The notes: a model not told the origin generated them from the sequence alone. Shown: positions 52,442 through 63,187, counted from the stretch's first letter. The stretch is DNA of 64,000 bases from JBAZOO01 sp041648735 (GCA_041648735.1 JBAZOO010000003.1:101237-165236), one strand, 5' to 3'. Program-made: numbers and translations.

Positions 52442-52746
52442 TCGTGCATTGAATCGTGGTATTGCCTGGCCTTGTCCATGTCGGAAGCCCGGTCGGCGCG
52501 GCGCATCTCCAATTCGTCGTGCGCCTGGGTGTGCTCCAGGCTCGCCCCCTTGCCGGCGGTCAGCAGGCCGGAGACGACGGCGCGGCCGAACACGACCACG
52601 GCCACCACGCCGGCGGCCGCGATCAGCACGGCGAGGATGACGTATTCCATCTGCACCGCCCCCGCCTCCTCGCGCCAGCCGCGCCGGCCAACGGCGGCCA
52701 GCCGCCGGCCAAGCCCCGCCAGAATGGTTGTCTGCTGCCGCTTCAT
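52438..52746 (-). CDS. Flp-type pilin-like protein
   Basis: The 102-residue protein has EEAGAVQMEYVILAVLIAAAGVVAVVVFGRAVVSGLL, the type IVb (Flp) pilin helix with its conserved Glu, and a charged tail of about 40 residues that is longer than in classical Flp (50-70 residues in total). It is probably the major pilus subunit or a close relative, cleaved by a TadV-type peptidase that is not in this window. ATG 52746 is chosen; ATG 52749 is adjacent. First gene of the Tad operon. Confidence 0.76.
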   Translation of the reverse strand: MKRQQTTILAGLGRRLAAVGRRGWREEAGAVQMEYVILAVLIAAAGVVAVVVFGRAVVSGLLTAGKGASLEHTQAHDELEMRRADRASDMDKARQYHDSMHE

Positions 52747-52916
52747 CATCCGTACTATACGCCCCAACGCCGCCGCGGGCACCCCCGTCCGCCAAAAATG
52801 TGAAAGAGCGGTGCGGGCTTCGGCATGGCCGCCCGCAACTCGCGCAGGAACGACCGCTGGAAGGGGGCGGAACTCGCATTTTCCGCCGGGCCAGTTACAT
52901 TTTTTGCCAATCCGGG

Positions 52917-52940
52917 GCCGCCAGCAAGGGCGGCTTTTTT
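52917..52940 (+). terminator. Terminator-like hairpin before glnS (possible attenuator)
   Basis: A 6-bp G+C stem GCCGCC/GGCGGC (52917-52922, 52929-52934) with loop AGCAAG is followed by six T residues (52935-52940). It sits 44 bp upstream of the glnS start on the same strand, and no gene reads into it from the plus strand. It may end a small leader RNA or attenuate glnS; it may also serve as a boundary. Confidence 0.6.
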
Positions 52941-52983
52941 GCGTTTCATGCCGCCCCGGTCCCCGGGGCTTGGAGAGCGTCCC

Positions 52984-54701
<1,718 letters not shown>

Positions 54702-54705
<4 letters not shown>

Positions 54706-55943
54706 ACCCTGCCGCCGCCGCGGACACCGCCGCCTTCGCGCCACCGCCGACGTTCGCCTTCGAGCCGGAGCTGCGCGGGCCGGCTCCGCGCCCCCTGCCC
54801 GCCGCCGTGAAGACCGGCCGCTGGCAGGCCGGGCGCCGCTGCGGCGCGGCCGGGCTCCTCCTGGCCGGCGCGCTCTGCCTCCTCCTGTCCCGCCTGCCGT
54901 TCAGCCAGCGGCTCGGCGACACCATCCCCCTCTGCCAGCGGCTGGACTGGCTCGCCGCCGCCCTGCTCGCCCTCGGCTTGGCGGCGGCGCTCGCCGCCCG
55001 CTTCTGGCCCGGCCGCTTCCGCTACGTCACCCAGGGCTGCCCGCTGCCGGCGCGGGTGAAGGCCGTTTCCCTGGAACCGGCCCTGCGGGTGAACGGCCAG
55101 GATGCGAAGTTCGCATTCCGCGCCGAGATCGAGGTGGCCGACCCGACGACGGGCCTGCCCGGCACCCACGTCGTGAAGTCGCGCGAATTCGGCGCCAGCC
55201 ACAAGGACAGCCTGGAATGCCCGCTGCGGCCCGGCCAATGGGTCACCGCCGTGCATCTGCCCGGCCAATTCCCCGCATCGCTCCGGCTCTACGGCTTCCT
55301 CGACCTCAATCCGGAAGTGAATTTCCTGGGCGGCCCACCACCCGGCACCGCCCTCGCCGGCCTGCGCCCCTTCCTCGGGGCCTTCGGCCTGCTCTTCCTG
55401 CTGCTCTGGCTCCTCTTCGTCTACCGGACCTACCCGCCGTGGCGGCTGACGCCGGCCATGCTTCTGGCGTGCCTGCCCGGCGCCGCGGCCCTGGGCGGCG
55501 GCATGCTGGCGTTCCTCACCCGCCTCGACCGGCGGCACCCGGCCGCGTGCGGACTCCGCAACCGCGTCCCCGGCGGCGGCGGGCTGAAGAAAACCGCCCT
55601 GGCGTCCGGCGCCCTGCTTTTCGGCGGGTTCGTCAGCTTCGGCGGGCTGCTGGCCGTCAACGCCGCCGGCGTGACGGTGCCCGGAACCCGGCACCGGGTG
55701 GAGCTGCTCGGCGTGCAGTCGCGCAGCTACGCCTTCCTCTACCGCGGCGCCAGCGTCGAGTTCCGGCAGCCGGACAGCGGCCGGCGGCGGCGCGTCGCCA
55801 TCGCCTTCGCGGAACTGCCGCGGTTCGCCCCGGCGGCGGCGGCGGCCGAGGTGGAGGTGGAGGTGGAGGTGGTGGCGGGGCGGCTGGGCTGGCCGTGGAT
55901 CCGCCGGGTCGTGCCGGCGGCGGGGCGCGACGCCGGCCGGTGA
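54702..55943 (+). CDS. Multi-pass membrane protein, unknown function
   Basis: The 413-residue protein has hydrophobic segments at about 50-62, 85-103, 223-247, 254-272 and 300-322, with an extracytoplasmic-looking domain between the second and third (VKAVSLEPALRVNGQDAKFAFRAEIEVADPTTGLPGTHVVKSREFGASHKDSLECPL). This recalls DUF3592-type membrane proteins, but the similarity is weak. ATG overlaps the glnS stop, implying coupling, with no known functional link. A palindrome copy (55548-55560) lies in the loop between the last segments. Confidence 0.72.
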
Positions 55944-56007
55944 CCCGGTGGCGGCGGCGGATTTGGCTTGGCCGGAGGGTGGTTGCCGACGGGCCTTGGC
56001 GGCGGTA

Positions 56008-56032
56008 TATTACGTTTTTCCAATGCGTATTA
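56008..56032. promoter_or_regulatory. Candidate NikR operator / promoter region
   Basis: TATTACG (56008-56014) and CGTATTA (56026-56032) form an inverted repeat with one mismatch and an 11-base spacer in an A+T-rich patch 22 bp before nikR. Its position suggests autoregulation, but the spacing differs from the 16-base spacer of the E. coli NikR box. Confidence 0.4.
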
Positions 56033-56054
56033 TCAGCGCCGGAGGAGTCCGCCA

Positions 56055-56471
56055 GTGAGTGGTGCCGTCAGATTCAGCGTGTCGCTTGGGGGCGAGCTGC
56101 TGAAACAGTTCGATGCGCTGTGGCAAGGCGATGGCCATCCCACGCGCTCCGAGGCCGTCCAGGCGCTGATTCGCCAGGCGCTGGTGCAGAAGGAATGGCT
56201 GTCGGGCAAGGAAGTGGCGGGATCCATCGTCATCGTCTACGACCATCACGCGAAATCCCTGGCGAACGCACTTGTCACTGTCCAGCATGACTTTGAAGAC
56301 GTCGTGGTTGCCGCCCAGCATGCGCACCTTGATCACGACAACTGCCTGGAATCCATCATCGTCAGAGGGAAGGCCACGGCCGTGGGACAACTGGTGAAGA
56401 AACTGAAGTCGCTCAAGGGGCTGAAGCACGCCGCCTTGATGATGACTACGACGGGCGAGAAGGTGCAATAG
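56055..56471 (+). CDS. nikR: Nickel-responsive repressor NikR
   Basis: The 138-residue protein has an N-terminal ribbon-helix-helix (VRFSVSLGGELLKQFDALWQGDGHPTRSEAVQALIRQAL) and a C-terminal ACT-like domain with the nickel ligands of the family: His78, His89, His91 and Cys97 (VQHDFEDVVVAAQHAHLDHDNCLE). It represses nickel uptake when nickel is plentiful. The start is GTG 56055, preceded by GGAGGAG at ideal spacing. It heads the nickel transporter operon. Confidence 0.95.
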   Translation: MSGAVRFSVSLGGELLKQFDALWQGDGHPTRSEAVQALIRQALVQKEWLSGKEVAGSIVIVYDHHAKSLANALVTVQHDFEDVVVAAQHAHLDHDNCLESIIVRGKATAVGQLVKKLKSLKGLKHAALMMTTTGEKVQ

Positions 56472-56588
56472 CCTGGGCGTCTTTCCGCCCCTTTGGCAGC
56501 ACGATTCCAATGGGTCGGCGAAGTGTCCGCGGAAAAGGAGCTCGCCTCGGATTCACCCCTGGCGACGGTCAGGCAGGAGGAACAGAAG

Positions 56589-57647
56589 ATGCACATGGCA
56601 GATGCCTTGGTTTCCCCCGCCGTCGGCGGGACGTTGTGGGCGGTGGCGGGCGGGTTGATCGCCTTCTGTGGCCGGAAGGTGAGGCGGAGCTTGCGGGACA
56701 ACCTGGTTCCCCTGATGGGCGTACTGGGGGCGTTCATCTTCGCGGCGCAGATGATCAACTTCTCGATCCCTGGCACCGGCTCGAGCGGACATCTCGGGGG
56801 CGGCCTGATTCTGAGCGTGCTCCTCGGGCCTTACGCGGCATTCCTGGTCATTGCCTCGGTCCTGACCGTGCAAGCCCTCTTTTTCGCGGACGGCGGGTTG
56901 CTGGCCCTGGGCTGCAACATCTTCAACCTGGGTTTTTTCCCGGCGTTCATTGCCTATCCGCTGCTCTACCGGACCATTGCCAAGGGGCAATATGGGACGC
57001 CACGGGCCTGGGTGGCGGCGACAGTTGCCGCCGTCGTGGGGCTGCAACTGGGCGCATTCAGCGTGGTTCTGGAGACCACGGCGTCGGGCATCTCGGAACT
57101 GCCGTTCGCCACCTTTGTCCTCATGATGCTGCCGATTCATCTCGCCATCGGCGTGGTTGAGGGGTTGGCGACTGCCGCCGTGGTATCGTTCGTTGCCCAG
57201 GCGCGGCCGGAAGCGTTGCCGGCGGCACCCGCGCCTGCCGGCGCGGCGGCCACTCTGCGCCCCGTCCTGATCGGCCTGGCAATCGCGGCTGTCGCCGTGG
57301 GCGGAGTGGCGAGCTGGTTCGCGGCGACGCACCCCGACGGGCTGGAGTGGGCCATGGCCAAGGTCAGCGGGAAGGAAGAACTCGCGGCCCCGGCGGCCGG
57401 GATCCATCAATCCCTGGCCAGCTTGCAGGCGAAGACGGCGCTCCTTCCCGACTATGGGTTCAAAGGGGCTGAAGCCGAATCCGCGGCCGCGGCGCCGGCC
57501 GCGGCTGAGCCCAAAGCCTGGCCGGCCGTGAGCGCCGGGAAGTCCGTCGCGGGAATCGTCGGTGGCGTGATGACCTTGGCGTTGGCGTGCCTGGCCGGCT
57601 TGGCGCTCAAGGCGCACTCACAGCGGCGCCCGAGTGGAAACAACTGA
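56589..57647 (+). CDS. ECF nickel/cobalt transporter S component, CbiM-CbiN-like fusion (NikMN)
   Basis: The 352-residue membrane protein starts MHMADALVSPAVGGTLWAVAGG; the His2 of the conserved Met-His start is the known metal-binding residue of NikM/CbiM, so ATG 56589 (with AGGAGG upstream) is secure. Residues 1-210 form CbiM, and a C-terminal part with PDGLEWAMAKVSG, the PDGLE motif of NikN/CbiN, plus another transmembrane segment at the end, is fused. Together with CbiQ and CbiO it imports Ni2+ (or Co2+). NikR next to it makes nickel the likely substrate. Confidence 0.92.
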   Translation: MHMADALVSPAVGGTLWAVAGGLIAFCGRKVRRSLRDNLVPLMGVLGAFIFAAQMINFSIPGTGSSGHLGGGLILSVLLGPYAAFLVIASVLTVQALFFADGGLLALGCNIFNLGFFPAFIAYPLLYRTIAKGQYGTPRAWVAATVAAVVGLQLGAFSVVLETTASGISELPFATFVLMMLPIHLAIGVVEGLATAAVVSFVAQARPEALPAAPAPAGAAATLRPVLIGLAIAAVAVGGVASWFAATHPDGLEWAMAKVSGKEELAAPAAGIHQSLASLQAKTALLPDYGFKGAEAESAAAAPAAAEPKAWPAVSAGKSVAGIVGGVMTLALACLAGLALKAHSQRRPSGNN

Positions 57648-57663
57648 GCGGCGGACGGAGACC

Positions 57664-58467
57664 ATGAAGTTTGCGGACTGGACCGGAATCGGGCGCATGG
57701 ATGAAATGGCGCGCCTGGCGAGCCCCGTGCAGCGGCTCGATGCGCGGGGCAAGGCCGTCGTCACCCTCGCCTTCATTGTGGCGGTGATGTCCTTCCCCCG
57801 GCATGAGGTCTCCGCGCTGACGCCATTCCTGCTCTATCCGATTGCCCTGATCTCATTGGGCCGCATCCCGTTGTGGTTCATCGTCAAGAAGACCATCGTG
57901 GCGGCGCCTTTCGCCCTGGCCATTGCCATCTTCAACCCGATCATCGATCGGGCACCGCTGGCCAGCGTGGGGCCGCTTGTGGTCACCGGCGGCTGGGTTT
58001 CCTTTGCCTCGATCATGTTCCGCTTTGTCTTGACGGTCGGCGCGGCGTTGGCCCTGGTCGCCTGCACGGGAATGAACCGGTTGGGGGCGGCGATGGAACA
58101 GCTTGGCATCCCCCGGGCCTTTGTCGTGCAACTGCTGTTCCTTTACCGATACCTCTTCGTCATTTCCGACCACGCCGGCAAGATGACCCGAAGCGCGGAA
58201 TTGCGGTCAGGGGGGCGGCCATTGGGATTTCGCCTCTATGGCTCGATGATCGGCCACCTCCTCCTCCGGTCAATGGCTCGAGCCGAGCGTGTCCATCGGG
58301 CCATGGTGGCGCGCGGCTTCGACGGCCGGATCCGCGTCCTGCGGCAAACCCGCTTCCAGTGGCGGGATGCGCTTTTCATCTGCGGCTGCTTGGCCCTGTT
58401 CGCCGCGGCCCGCGTCTGGAATCTCGCCGCTGGTTTGGGGCAGCTTCTTGCCGGAGGCGCATCGTGA
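57664..58467 (+). CDS. cbiQ: ECF transporter transmembrane protein CbiQ/NikQ
   Basis: The 267-residue membrane T component has five or six helices and the two cytoplasmic coupling motifs of the family (RMARAERVHRAMVARGFDGRIR near residues 198-220, with the A-R-G core). It connects the CbiM substrate subunit to the CbiO ATPase. ATG 57664 has GGAG upstream. Its stop overlaps the cbiO GTG start by three bases (58464-58467). Confidence 0.92.
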   Translation: MKFADWTGIGRMDEMARLASPVQRLDARGKAVVTLAFIVAVMSFPRHEVSALTPFLLYPIALISLGRIPLWFIVKKTIVAAPFALAIAIFNPIIDRAPLASVGPLVVTGGWVSFASIMFRFVLTVGAALALVACTGMNRLGAAMEQLGIPRAFVVQLLFLYRYLFVISDHAGKMTRSAELRSGGRPLGFRLYGSMIGHLLLRSMARAERVHRAMVARGFDGRIRVLRQTRFQWRDALFICGCLALFAAARVWNLAAGLGQLLAGGAS

Positions 58468-59207
58468 GTCATCATCTGGTTGAGGTCCGTGATTTGTCCT
58501 TTGCCTATCCCGACGGCACGGAGGCGCTCAAGGGAGTGTCGTTCCGCATCGGGCATGGCGGCTCGGTGGCCTTGATCGGCGGCAACGGCGCCGGCAAGTC
58601 AACGCTGCTGCTTCATCTCAATGGCTACCTGGCGACCATGCGTGGTGAAGTCCGCATTGGGGAGACCATTGTCACTCGCGAAACGGCCGCACTGGCGCGC
58701 CGGGCGGTTGGCGTGGTCTTCCAGGATCCCGACGATCAGTTGTTCATGCCGACGGTGGCCGAGGACGTCGCCTTTGGGCCGTTGAACGCCGGGCTGCCCC
58801 CGGCCCAGGTCGAGACCCTGGTTGCCGCCGCACTGGAGCGCGTCGGGATGACGCATCTGCGGGAACGGCCGCCCTACCGGCTTTCCGCGGGCGAAAAACG
58901 GGCTGTGGCCATCGCCACGGTCTTGGCGATGTCGCCGGACATCCTTGTCATGGATGAACCTTCCTCCAATCTTGATCCGCGGGCGCGGCGCCGCCTGATT
59001 GGCCTCTTGCAGTCGTTTGAACACACCAAGATCATCGCCACCCACGATCTCGAGCTTGTCGTGGAAGTCTGCCGCGAGGTCCTGGTCATGGACGCCGGCC
59101 AGATTGTCGCCCAAGGCCCAACAGTTGAGCTTCTCTCGGACGAGAAGCTCATGCTGGCCCACGGCCTGGAGCGTCCCCACAGCCTGCGGCACGTCCAGCC
59201 CCACTGA
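58464..59207 (+). CDS. cbiO: ECF transporter ATP-binding protein CbiO/NikO
   Basis: The 247-residue ATPase has Walker A GGNGAGKST (about 39-47), the Q-loop FQDPDDQLFMPTVAEDVAFG typical of ECF ATPases, signature LSAGEK and Walker B ILVMDEPSSNLDP. GTG start at 58464 overlaps the cbiQ stop. It energises nickel uptake. Last gene of the nik operon. Confidence 0.94.
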   Translation: MSHHLVEVRDLSFAYPDGTEALKGVSFRIGHGGSVALIGGNGAGKSTLLLHLNGYLATMRGEVRIGETIVTRETAALARRAVGVVFQDPDDQLFMPTVAEDVAFGPLNAGLPPAQVETLVAAALERVGMTHLRERPPYRLSAGEKRAVAIATVLAMSPDILVMDEPSSNLDPRARRRLIGLLQSFEHTKIIATHDLELVVEVCREVLVMDAGQIVAQGPTVELLSDEKLMLAHGLERPHSLRHVQPH

Positions 59208-59248
59208 AATGGCCGCCGCCGGGCCGCGGTTCGCCCCGGCCGGCGCCC

Positions 59249-60652
59249 TCAGCCGAGCTGGTAGCGGTGGCCGGGCTCGACGATCTCGACCTTGCGCACC
59301 CCCTTCTCCAGCAGCAGGGTGCGCAGGTTCTCCAGGGCACCGTTTTCACCGTGGACCAGGTAGAGGCCGCGGAGGCGCTTGTGGTCCATGCGGCCGATGA
59401 AGCCGAGCAGGTCGCGGTAGTCGGCGTGGCCGCTGAAGACGTTGAGGATTTTCACCCGCGCCCGCAGCGGGTACTCGTCGCCGAAGATCTTGACCGTCGG
59501 CCGGCGGTCGGCGATGGCGCGGCCGAGGGTGTTGGCGGCCATGAAGCCGACCACGAGGATGGTGTGCTTCGGGTCGCCCACGTAGTTCTTGAGGTGGTGG
59601 AGGATGCGGCCGCCTTCACACATCCCGCTGCCGGCGATGATGATGCAGGGCTCCGGCTTGTCGTTGAGCGACTTCGACTGCTCGGCGTCGGAATAGTAGT
59701 GCAGCTTCTCGAAGCCGAAGGGGTTCTCGTGGTGGTCGATGAACGCCTTGCGCACATCCTCGCCGTAGCATTCCTGGTGGATCTTGAAGATGGCGGTGGC
59801 GTTGACGGCCATGGGGCTGTCAATGTAGATGTCCAGCTCGGGGATCTTGCCGGCGTCGCGCAGGAGGTGGAGGAAGAAGATCAGCTCCTGGGTGCGGCCG
59901 ACGGCGAAGGAGGGGATGATGACCTTGCCGCCGCGGCGGGCCGTGTCGTTGATGACGGCGGCGAGCTGCTCTTCGGCGTCCCCGAGTTCGTCATGGAGCC
60001 GGTTGCCGTAGGTGCCCTCGCAGACCAGGTAGTCGACGTCGGGGAATGGCTCGGGCGGCGGGATGATCGGCATGTCGTTGCGGCCGATGTCGCCGGTGAA
60101 GAGCAGCCGCTTCGGCCGGCCATCGGCGCCCTTGAAGCCCAACTGGATCATCGAGGAGCCGAGGATGTGGCCGGAGTTGTAGAACTCGGCCTCGAGGTCG
60201 CCCGGCAGGCTGAACTTGCGATGCCAGCCGAGGGTGACGAAATGGTCCATGGCCGCCAGCACGTCGCGCGGCTCGTAGAGCGGCGGGAACGCCTCCTTCT
60301 CCGGCGCCTTCTTCAGCAGCCACTCATAGTCCTTGGCCATGATATGGCAGGAGTCCATGAGCACCAGGTTGGCGATGTCGCGGGTGGCCGACGTCGCATG
60401 GATGTTGCCCTCGTACCCCTGCTTGACCAGGGTCGGGAGGTTGCCCGAATGGTCGAAATGGCCATGGCTGAGCACGACCGCGTCGATGGCGGTGGCGGGG
60501 AACGGCAGCTTCCGGTTCTTCGCGTCCGTCTCCTTGCGGTGCCCCTGGAACATCCCGCAGTCGAGCAGGACCTTGCGGTCGCCGGCGGTGAAGAGATGCT
60601 TCGAGCCGGTGACTTCGCGGGCGGCGCCAAAGGCCTGGTAGAACAGCGACAT
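59249..60652 (-). CDS. Beta-CASP metallo-beta-lactamase fold RNA-processing protein
   Basis: The 467-residue protein has the metallo-beta-lactamase motif SHGHFDHSG (His63, His65, Asp67, His68), FNSGHILGSSMI-type and TGDIGRNDMPII motifs, and the beta-CASP insertion with RARVKILNVFSGHADYRDLLGFI. These YsxC-unrelated, CPSF-like enzymes are RNA endo/exonucleases acting with zinc in the cytoplasm. ATG 60652 is preceded by GGAGG. Convergent with cbiO; no partner gene nearby. Confidence 0.92.
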   Translation of the reverse strand: MSLFYQAFGAAREVTGSKHLFTAGDRKVLLDCGMFQGHRKETDAKNRKLPFPATAIDAVVLSHGHFDHSGNLPTLVKQGYEGNIHATSATRDIANLVLMDSCHIMAKDYEWLLKKAPEKEAFPPLYEPRDVLAAMDHFVTLGWHRKFSLPGDLEAEFYNSGHILGSSMIQLGFKGADGRPKRLLFTGDIGRNDMPIIPPPEPFPDVDYLVCEGTYGNRLHDELGDAEEQLAAVINDTARRGGKVIIPSFAVGRTQELIFFLHLLRDAGKIPELDIYIDSPMAVNATAIFKIHQECYGEDVRKAFIDHHENPFGFEKLHYYSDAEQSKSLNDKPEPCIIIAGSGMCEGGRILHHLKNYVGDPKHTILVVGFMAANTLGRAIADRRPTVKIFGDEYPLRARVKILNVFSGHADYRDLLGFIGRMDHKRLRGLYLVHGENGALENLRTLLLEKGVRKVEIVEPGHRYQLG

Positions 60653-61401
60653 CTTGAACCTCCCTGGCAGGATGATTGGACGGGCAACGGCGGCCGGCGG
60701 CGGGGCGCCGGCTGGCGGCTAACGTACCGCCGCCCCGCCGCCGCGTCCAGCCCGCGCGGCGGCCGGACCGCCGCCAAAAGCTTCGGCCTTTTCGCCTCCT
60801 GGTTTCACAGCCATCCCACAGGAGATGAAAACTGCCTGGCCTTGTTGGGTTCATGAGCTTGGCGGCGGCATTTTCCGGGGCGTCCCATTTTGCTTTTTCC
60901 TTGGCCCTGAAGTTTGGTGTCGTGCGTCCCCGAGGGACGCTGGGGCAATAGGCAGGGGCAACGCCCCTGCACCCAGGCCCCCCCCGTTTTGGCGTGCCAT
61001 CGGTACGCCGGGAGATCGTCAAGATCCGGATTTCCGATTTTCGAATGCCTGGACGGCAGATCCCCCGCGTACCTACGGCACGCGAACCATTGGCAACAAC
61101 CTGAAGCAGGGGCGCCGCCCCTGCCTATTGTCCGCCGGTCCTTACGGGACAGGTCACGCCCGCCCGATCGCGATTTCGATCCCGATTCCGATTTCGATCA
61201 CTATGGGAAGAAGGCCCATGGGATGCCGGTGAACCGTTTTTGTCCGCTGGCACCGCGCAGGCGTCAGCGCCGCTCCGTGGCTCCCATCGGCTAACAACTT
61301 CTGGGCTTTTGACTTGTGTTGATTTGTGGGGGGTTGGGGGAAACGGTTTTCGCTTGTTTCGTGGGTTTGGTGGGCAAAAACGGTTCGAGCCGCGCCACGG
61401 A
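60653..61401. other. Repeat-bearing intergenic region
   Basis: No supportable gene in 750 bp. It holds two GCAGGGGC/GCCCCTGC hairpins (60952-60970 and 61106-61124), a GGGACG-type element (about 60928-60940) and a run of GATTTCGATC/GATTCCGATT units (about 61167-61200). The last part (61310-61390) is less G+C rich and lies beyond the PrsW-like gene's 3' end. Confidence 0.6.
60952..61124. repeat. GCAGGGGC hairpin repeats, copies 1-2
   Basis: Perfect 8-bp inverted repeats GCAGGGGC-NNN-GCCCCTGC at 60952-60970 and 61106-61124. Related copies are at 62837-62853 and 63863-63881; copies at 61106 and 62837 also share the following TATT and a nearby ACGGGAC. Confidence 0.85.
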
Positions 61402-62583
61402 TCACCGCGCGGGCGGAGACTGAGGCGCAACTTTTTGCGCCCCAAGCTGCTCCGCCCTCAACTCCTTCAGCCCCTCTTGGATAAGCCCCAAGATTACAAT
61501 CCAAGCGGCAACACCAAGAATCGCATGCTTGCCGTAAAACGGGAGGGCAAGCGGGCAATTCCAGAGCATGTGCAGGACCACCGCCACGACAAAGACCTTA
61601 AGGAAGCGCATGTCCTTCAGCATGGCCAAGGCAAACTTCCTCTCCCCCTTGACGCGCCAGAGGGCGGCCCCGCACATGGCCGTCCAGGCAATATGGGCGA
61701 ACGGGGAAAGCATCCCGCGAACCATGATGGTTTCTTTCATCATCCCTGTATCGTTGAGCCCGACTCGCAAGGCGTATCCGGCCGACTCGAAGGCGGCAAA
61801 CCCCGTGCCGACGGCGGCCCCAAACAACAGGCCATTGAGCTTGTACCGGTATTTGGGAATTCCCGCCACGGTCAGGAGCGCAAGCAGCTTCCCTGGCTCT
61901 TCAGCCAGCCCGGCTACGGATGCACCAAGCCATTCCAGTTTCATGGATGCGGTCAGTTGGAACAGGAGCAGCGACAGGATTAGGGACAAAATGCCGCCCA
62001 TGAACAGAAGGCGTATCACTTGGTACAACGAGACGTTACGGCGGGCATTGATCTCAACGAAAAAGATAAGCGTGGAAATCGGCACGGCAAAGGAGCCGAC
62101 CATGATCAAGCCGGGAATCAGGTTCACGTTGCCAAACTCGTTCCAGGCCGCCAGGAAGAGCACATAGACAACGAGCGCACCAAGGAACGTCTTGAAAAAG
62201 ACCCAAGGCTTGGGCCAAGTTGTCTCGATCTCACTTATTGCTGGGGTCGTGCGCGAGGTGCCAACGGTGAAATACTCCTCAATCTCTTCGCGGCCATGCT
62301 TCCGGAAGACCTCGGAAAAAAGGTCCTTCAAGCTGAAGCCATCCAACTTCTCGACACCGGCGAATGCCGAAAGGTGACCGATCAGTCGCGCGGCCAGCCT
62401 TTGGACGCCGTCACCGTCGGCGGATGCCGCAGCCGCCGGTCCAGCCGGTGCCGGGGCTGGATCGGGCAGTGCCGCCTTGAACGATTCGCCACAAGAAGGA
62501 CACTGGAGCTGTTGCCCCATGACAGATGCCGCGCCAGCAAAATGCTGCTTGCAATGCGGGCACATGACCTTGATCTCGCTCAT
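61402..62583 (-). CDS. PrsW-family membrane protease with N-terminal zinc-ribbon
   Basis: The 393-residue protein begins with a zinc-ribbon-like motif (MCPHCKQHFAGAASVMGQQLQCPSCGESF; Cys8, 11, 28, 31), a polar linker, then about seven transmembrane segments. The PrsW (CAAX-protease-like) elements are the AEEPGK motif, FAAFESAGYAL and the later FAHIAWTAM and HMLWNCPL histidines. PrsW enzymes cleave anti-sigma factors in the membrane; no sigma/anti-sigma pair is nearby. ATG 62583 follows GGGAG. The fusion suggests a regulatory cytoplasmic head. Confidence 0.86.
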   Translation of the reverse strand: MSEIKVMCPHCKQHFAGAASVMGQQLQCPSCGESFKAALPDPAPAPAGPAAAASADGDGVQRLAARLIGHLSAFAGVEKLDGFSLKDLFSEVFRKHGREEIEEYFTVGTSRTTPAISEIETTWPKPWVFFKTFLGALVVYVLFLAAWNEFGNVNLIPGLIMVGSFAVPISTLIFFVEINARRNVSLYQVIRLLFMGGILSLILSLLLFQLTASMKLEWLGASVAGLAEEPGKLLALLTVAGIPKYRYKLNGLLFGAAVGTGFAAFESAGYALRVGLNDTGMMKETIMVRGMLSPFAHIAWTAMCGAALWRVKGERKFALAMLKDMRFLKVFVVAVVLHMLWNCPLALPFYGKHAILGVAAWIVILGLIQEGLKELRAEQLGAQKVAPQSPPAR

Positions 62584-62836
62584 CTCCCGTTCTCCCTCTT
62601 TCGCCCCAGCCGCCTGGGGATGTCCTTGCCCTTGCTGAAACTCTCTGGCGGTCTTCCCTGCGCTGATCTCATTGTCATTGTATTCCGCGTATTCCCTCAA
62701 TGCAATTCCTGTTCCCCGCGCCCCTTTCGTGCGCCGTCGGCCGGCCTCGTCGCCCGCGGCGAGGCCAAGATGGCCGCCATCGGCGCCACCCACCCCGCGG
62801 ACCTACCGCACGCGGTCATGTGGGGGACGTTGAAAA

Positions 62837-62853
62837 CAGGGGTGATGCCCCTG
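62837..62853. repeat. GCAGGGGC hairpin repeat, copy 3
   Basis: CAGGGG-TGATG-CCCCTG inverted repeat followed by CCTATT, sharing its downstream flank with the copy at 61106-61124. Confidence 0.8.
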
Positions 62854-62939
62854 CCTATTTTCCCGAAGTCCCTACGGGACGGACAGGGGGCAAAGGCAAA
62901 CATCGAATGAGTGCAATGGGAGCAAAAACGGGTGGGGCG

Positions 62940-63067
62940 GCCGCCGCGCCGGCCTGAATCCCGCCCGGAATGTCAAAGAGCCAGCTCCGGCACCGGCTGC
63001 CGTGGCTGGCTCCTCACTATCCCGCCGCCCGCTCCCGCGGGCAACATGGGCCAGCAGCGACGCTTAC
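62940..63067 (-). repeat. TA-linked hairpin repeat, copy B
   Basis: On the minus strand it matches 42469-42595 at all but three positions plus one extra base. It lies downstream of the HigB/HigA-type module in the same relative direction as copy A lies downstream of Phd/VapC. Confidence 0.92.
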
Positions 63068-63126
63068 ACTTGCCGCGCCTTCAGCGCTCCAGATCAGCCC
63101 GAATCAATGTTATGGCGACGGTAACG

Positions 63127-63187
63127 GCCGAACGGTTAGGCTGTGGGGCGCGGCGCCCCGCCGCGCCCCCACCAGCCGCACGTTAGC
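63127..63187. other. Strong G+C hairpin, weakly attC-like
   Basis: TGGGGCGCGGCG pairs with CGCCGCGCCCC(C)A, extended by GGCTG/CAGCC, next to the toxin-antitoxin 3' end. Read with the TA genes it is flanked by GGCTAAC and GTTCGGC, each one base off the integron attC core patterns RYYYAAC and GTTRRRY. It could equally be a transcription end. Confidence 0.4.

Noticed and set aside
60825..61294. Open frames in the region after the beta-CASP gene
   Set aside because: They run through hairpin repeats and read as low-complexity Pro/Arg sequence.
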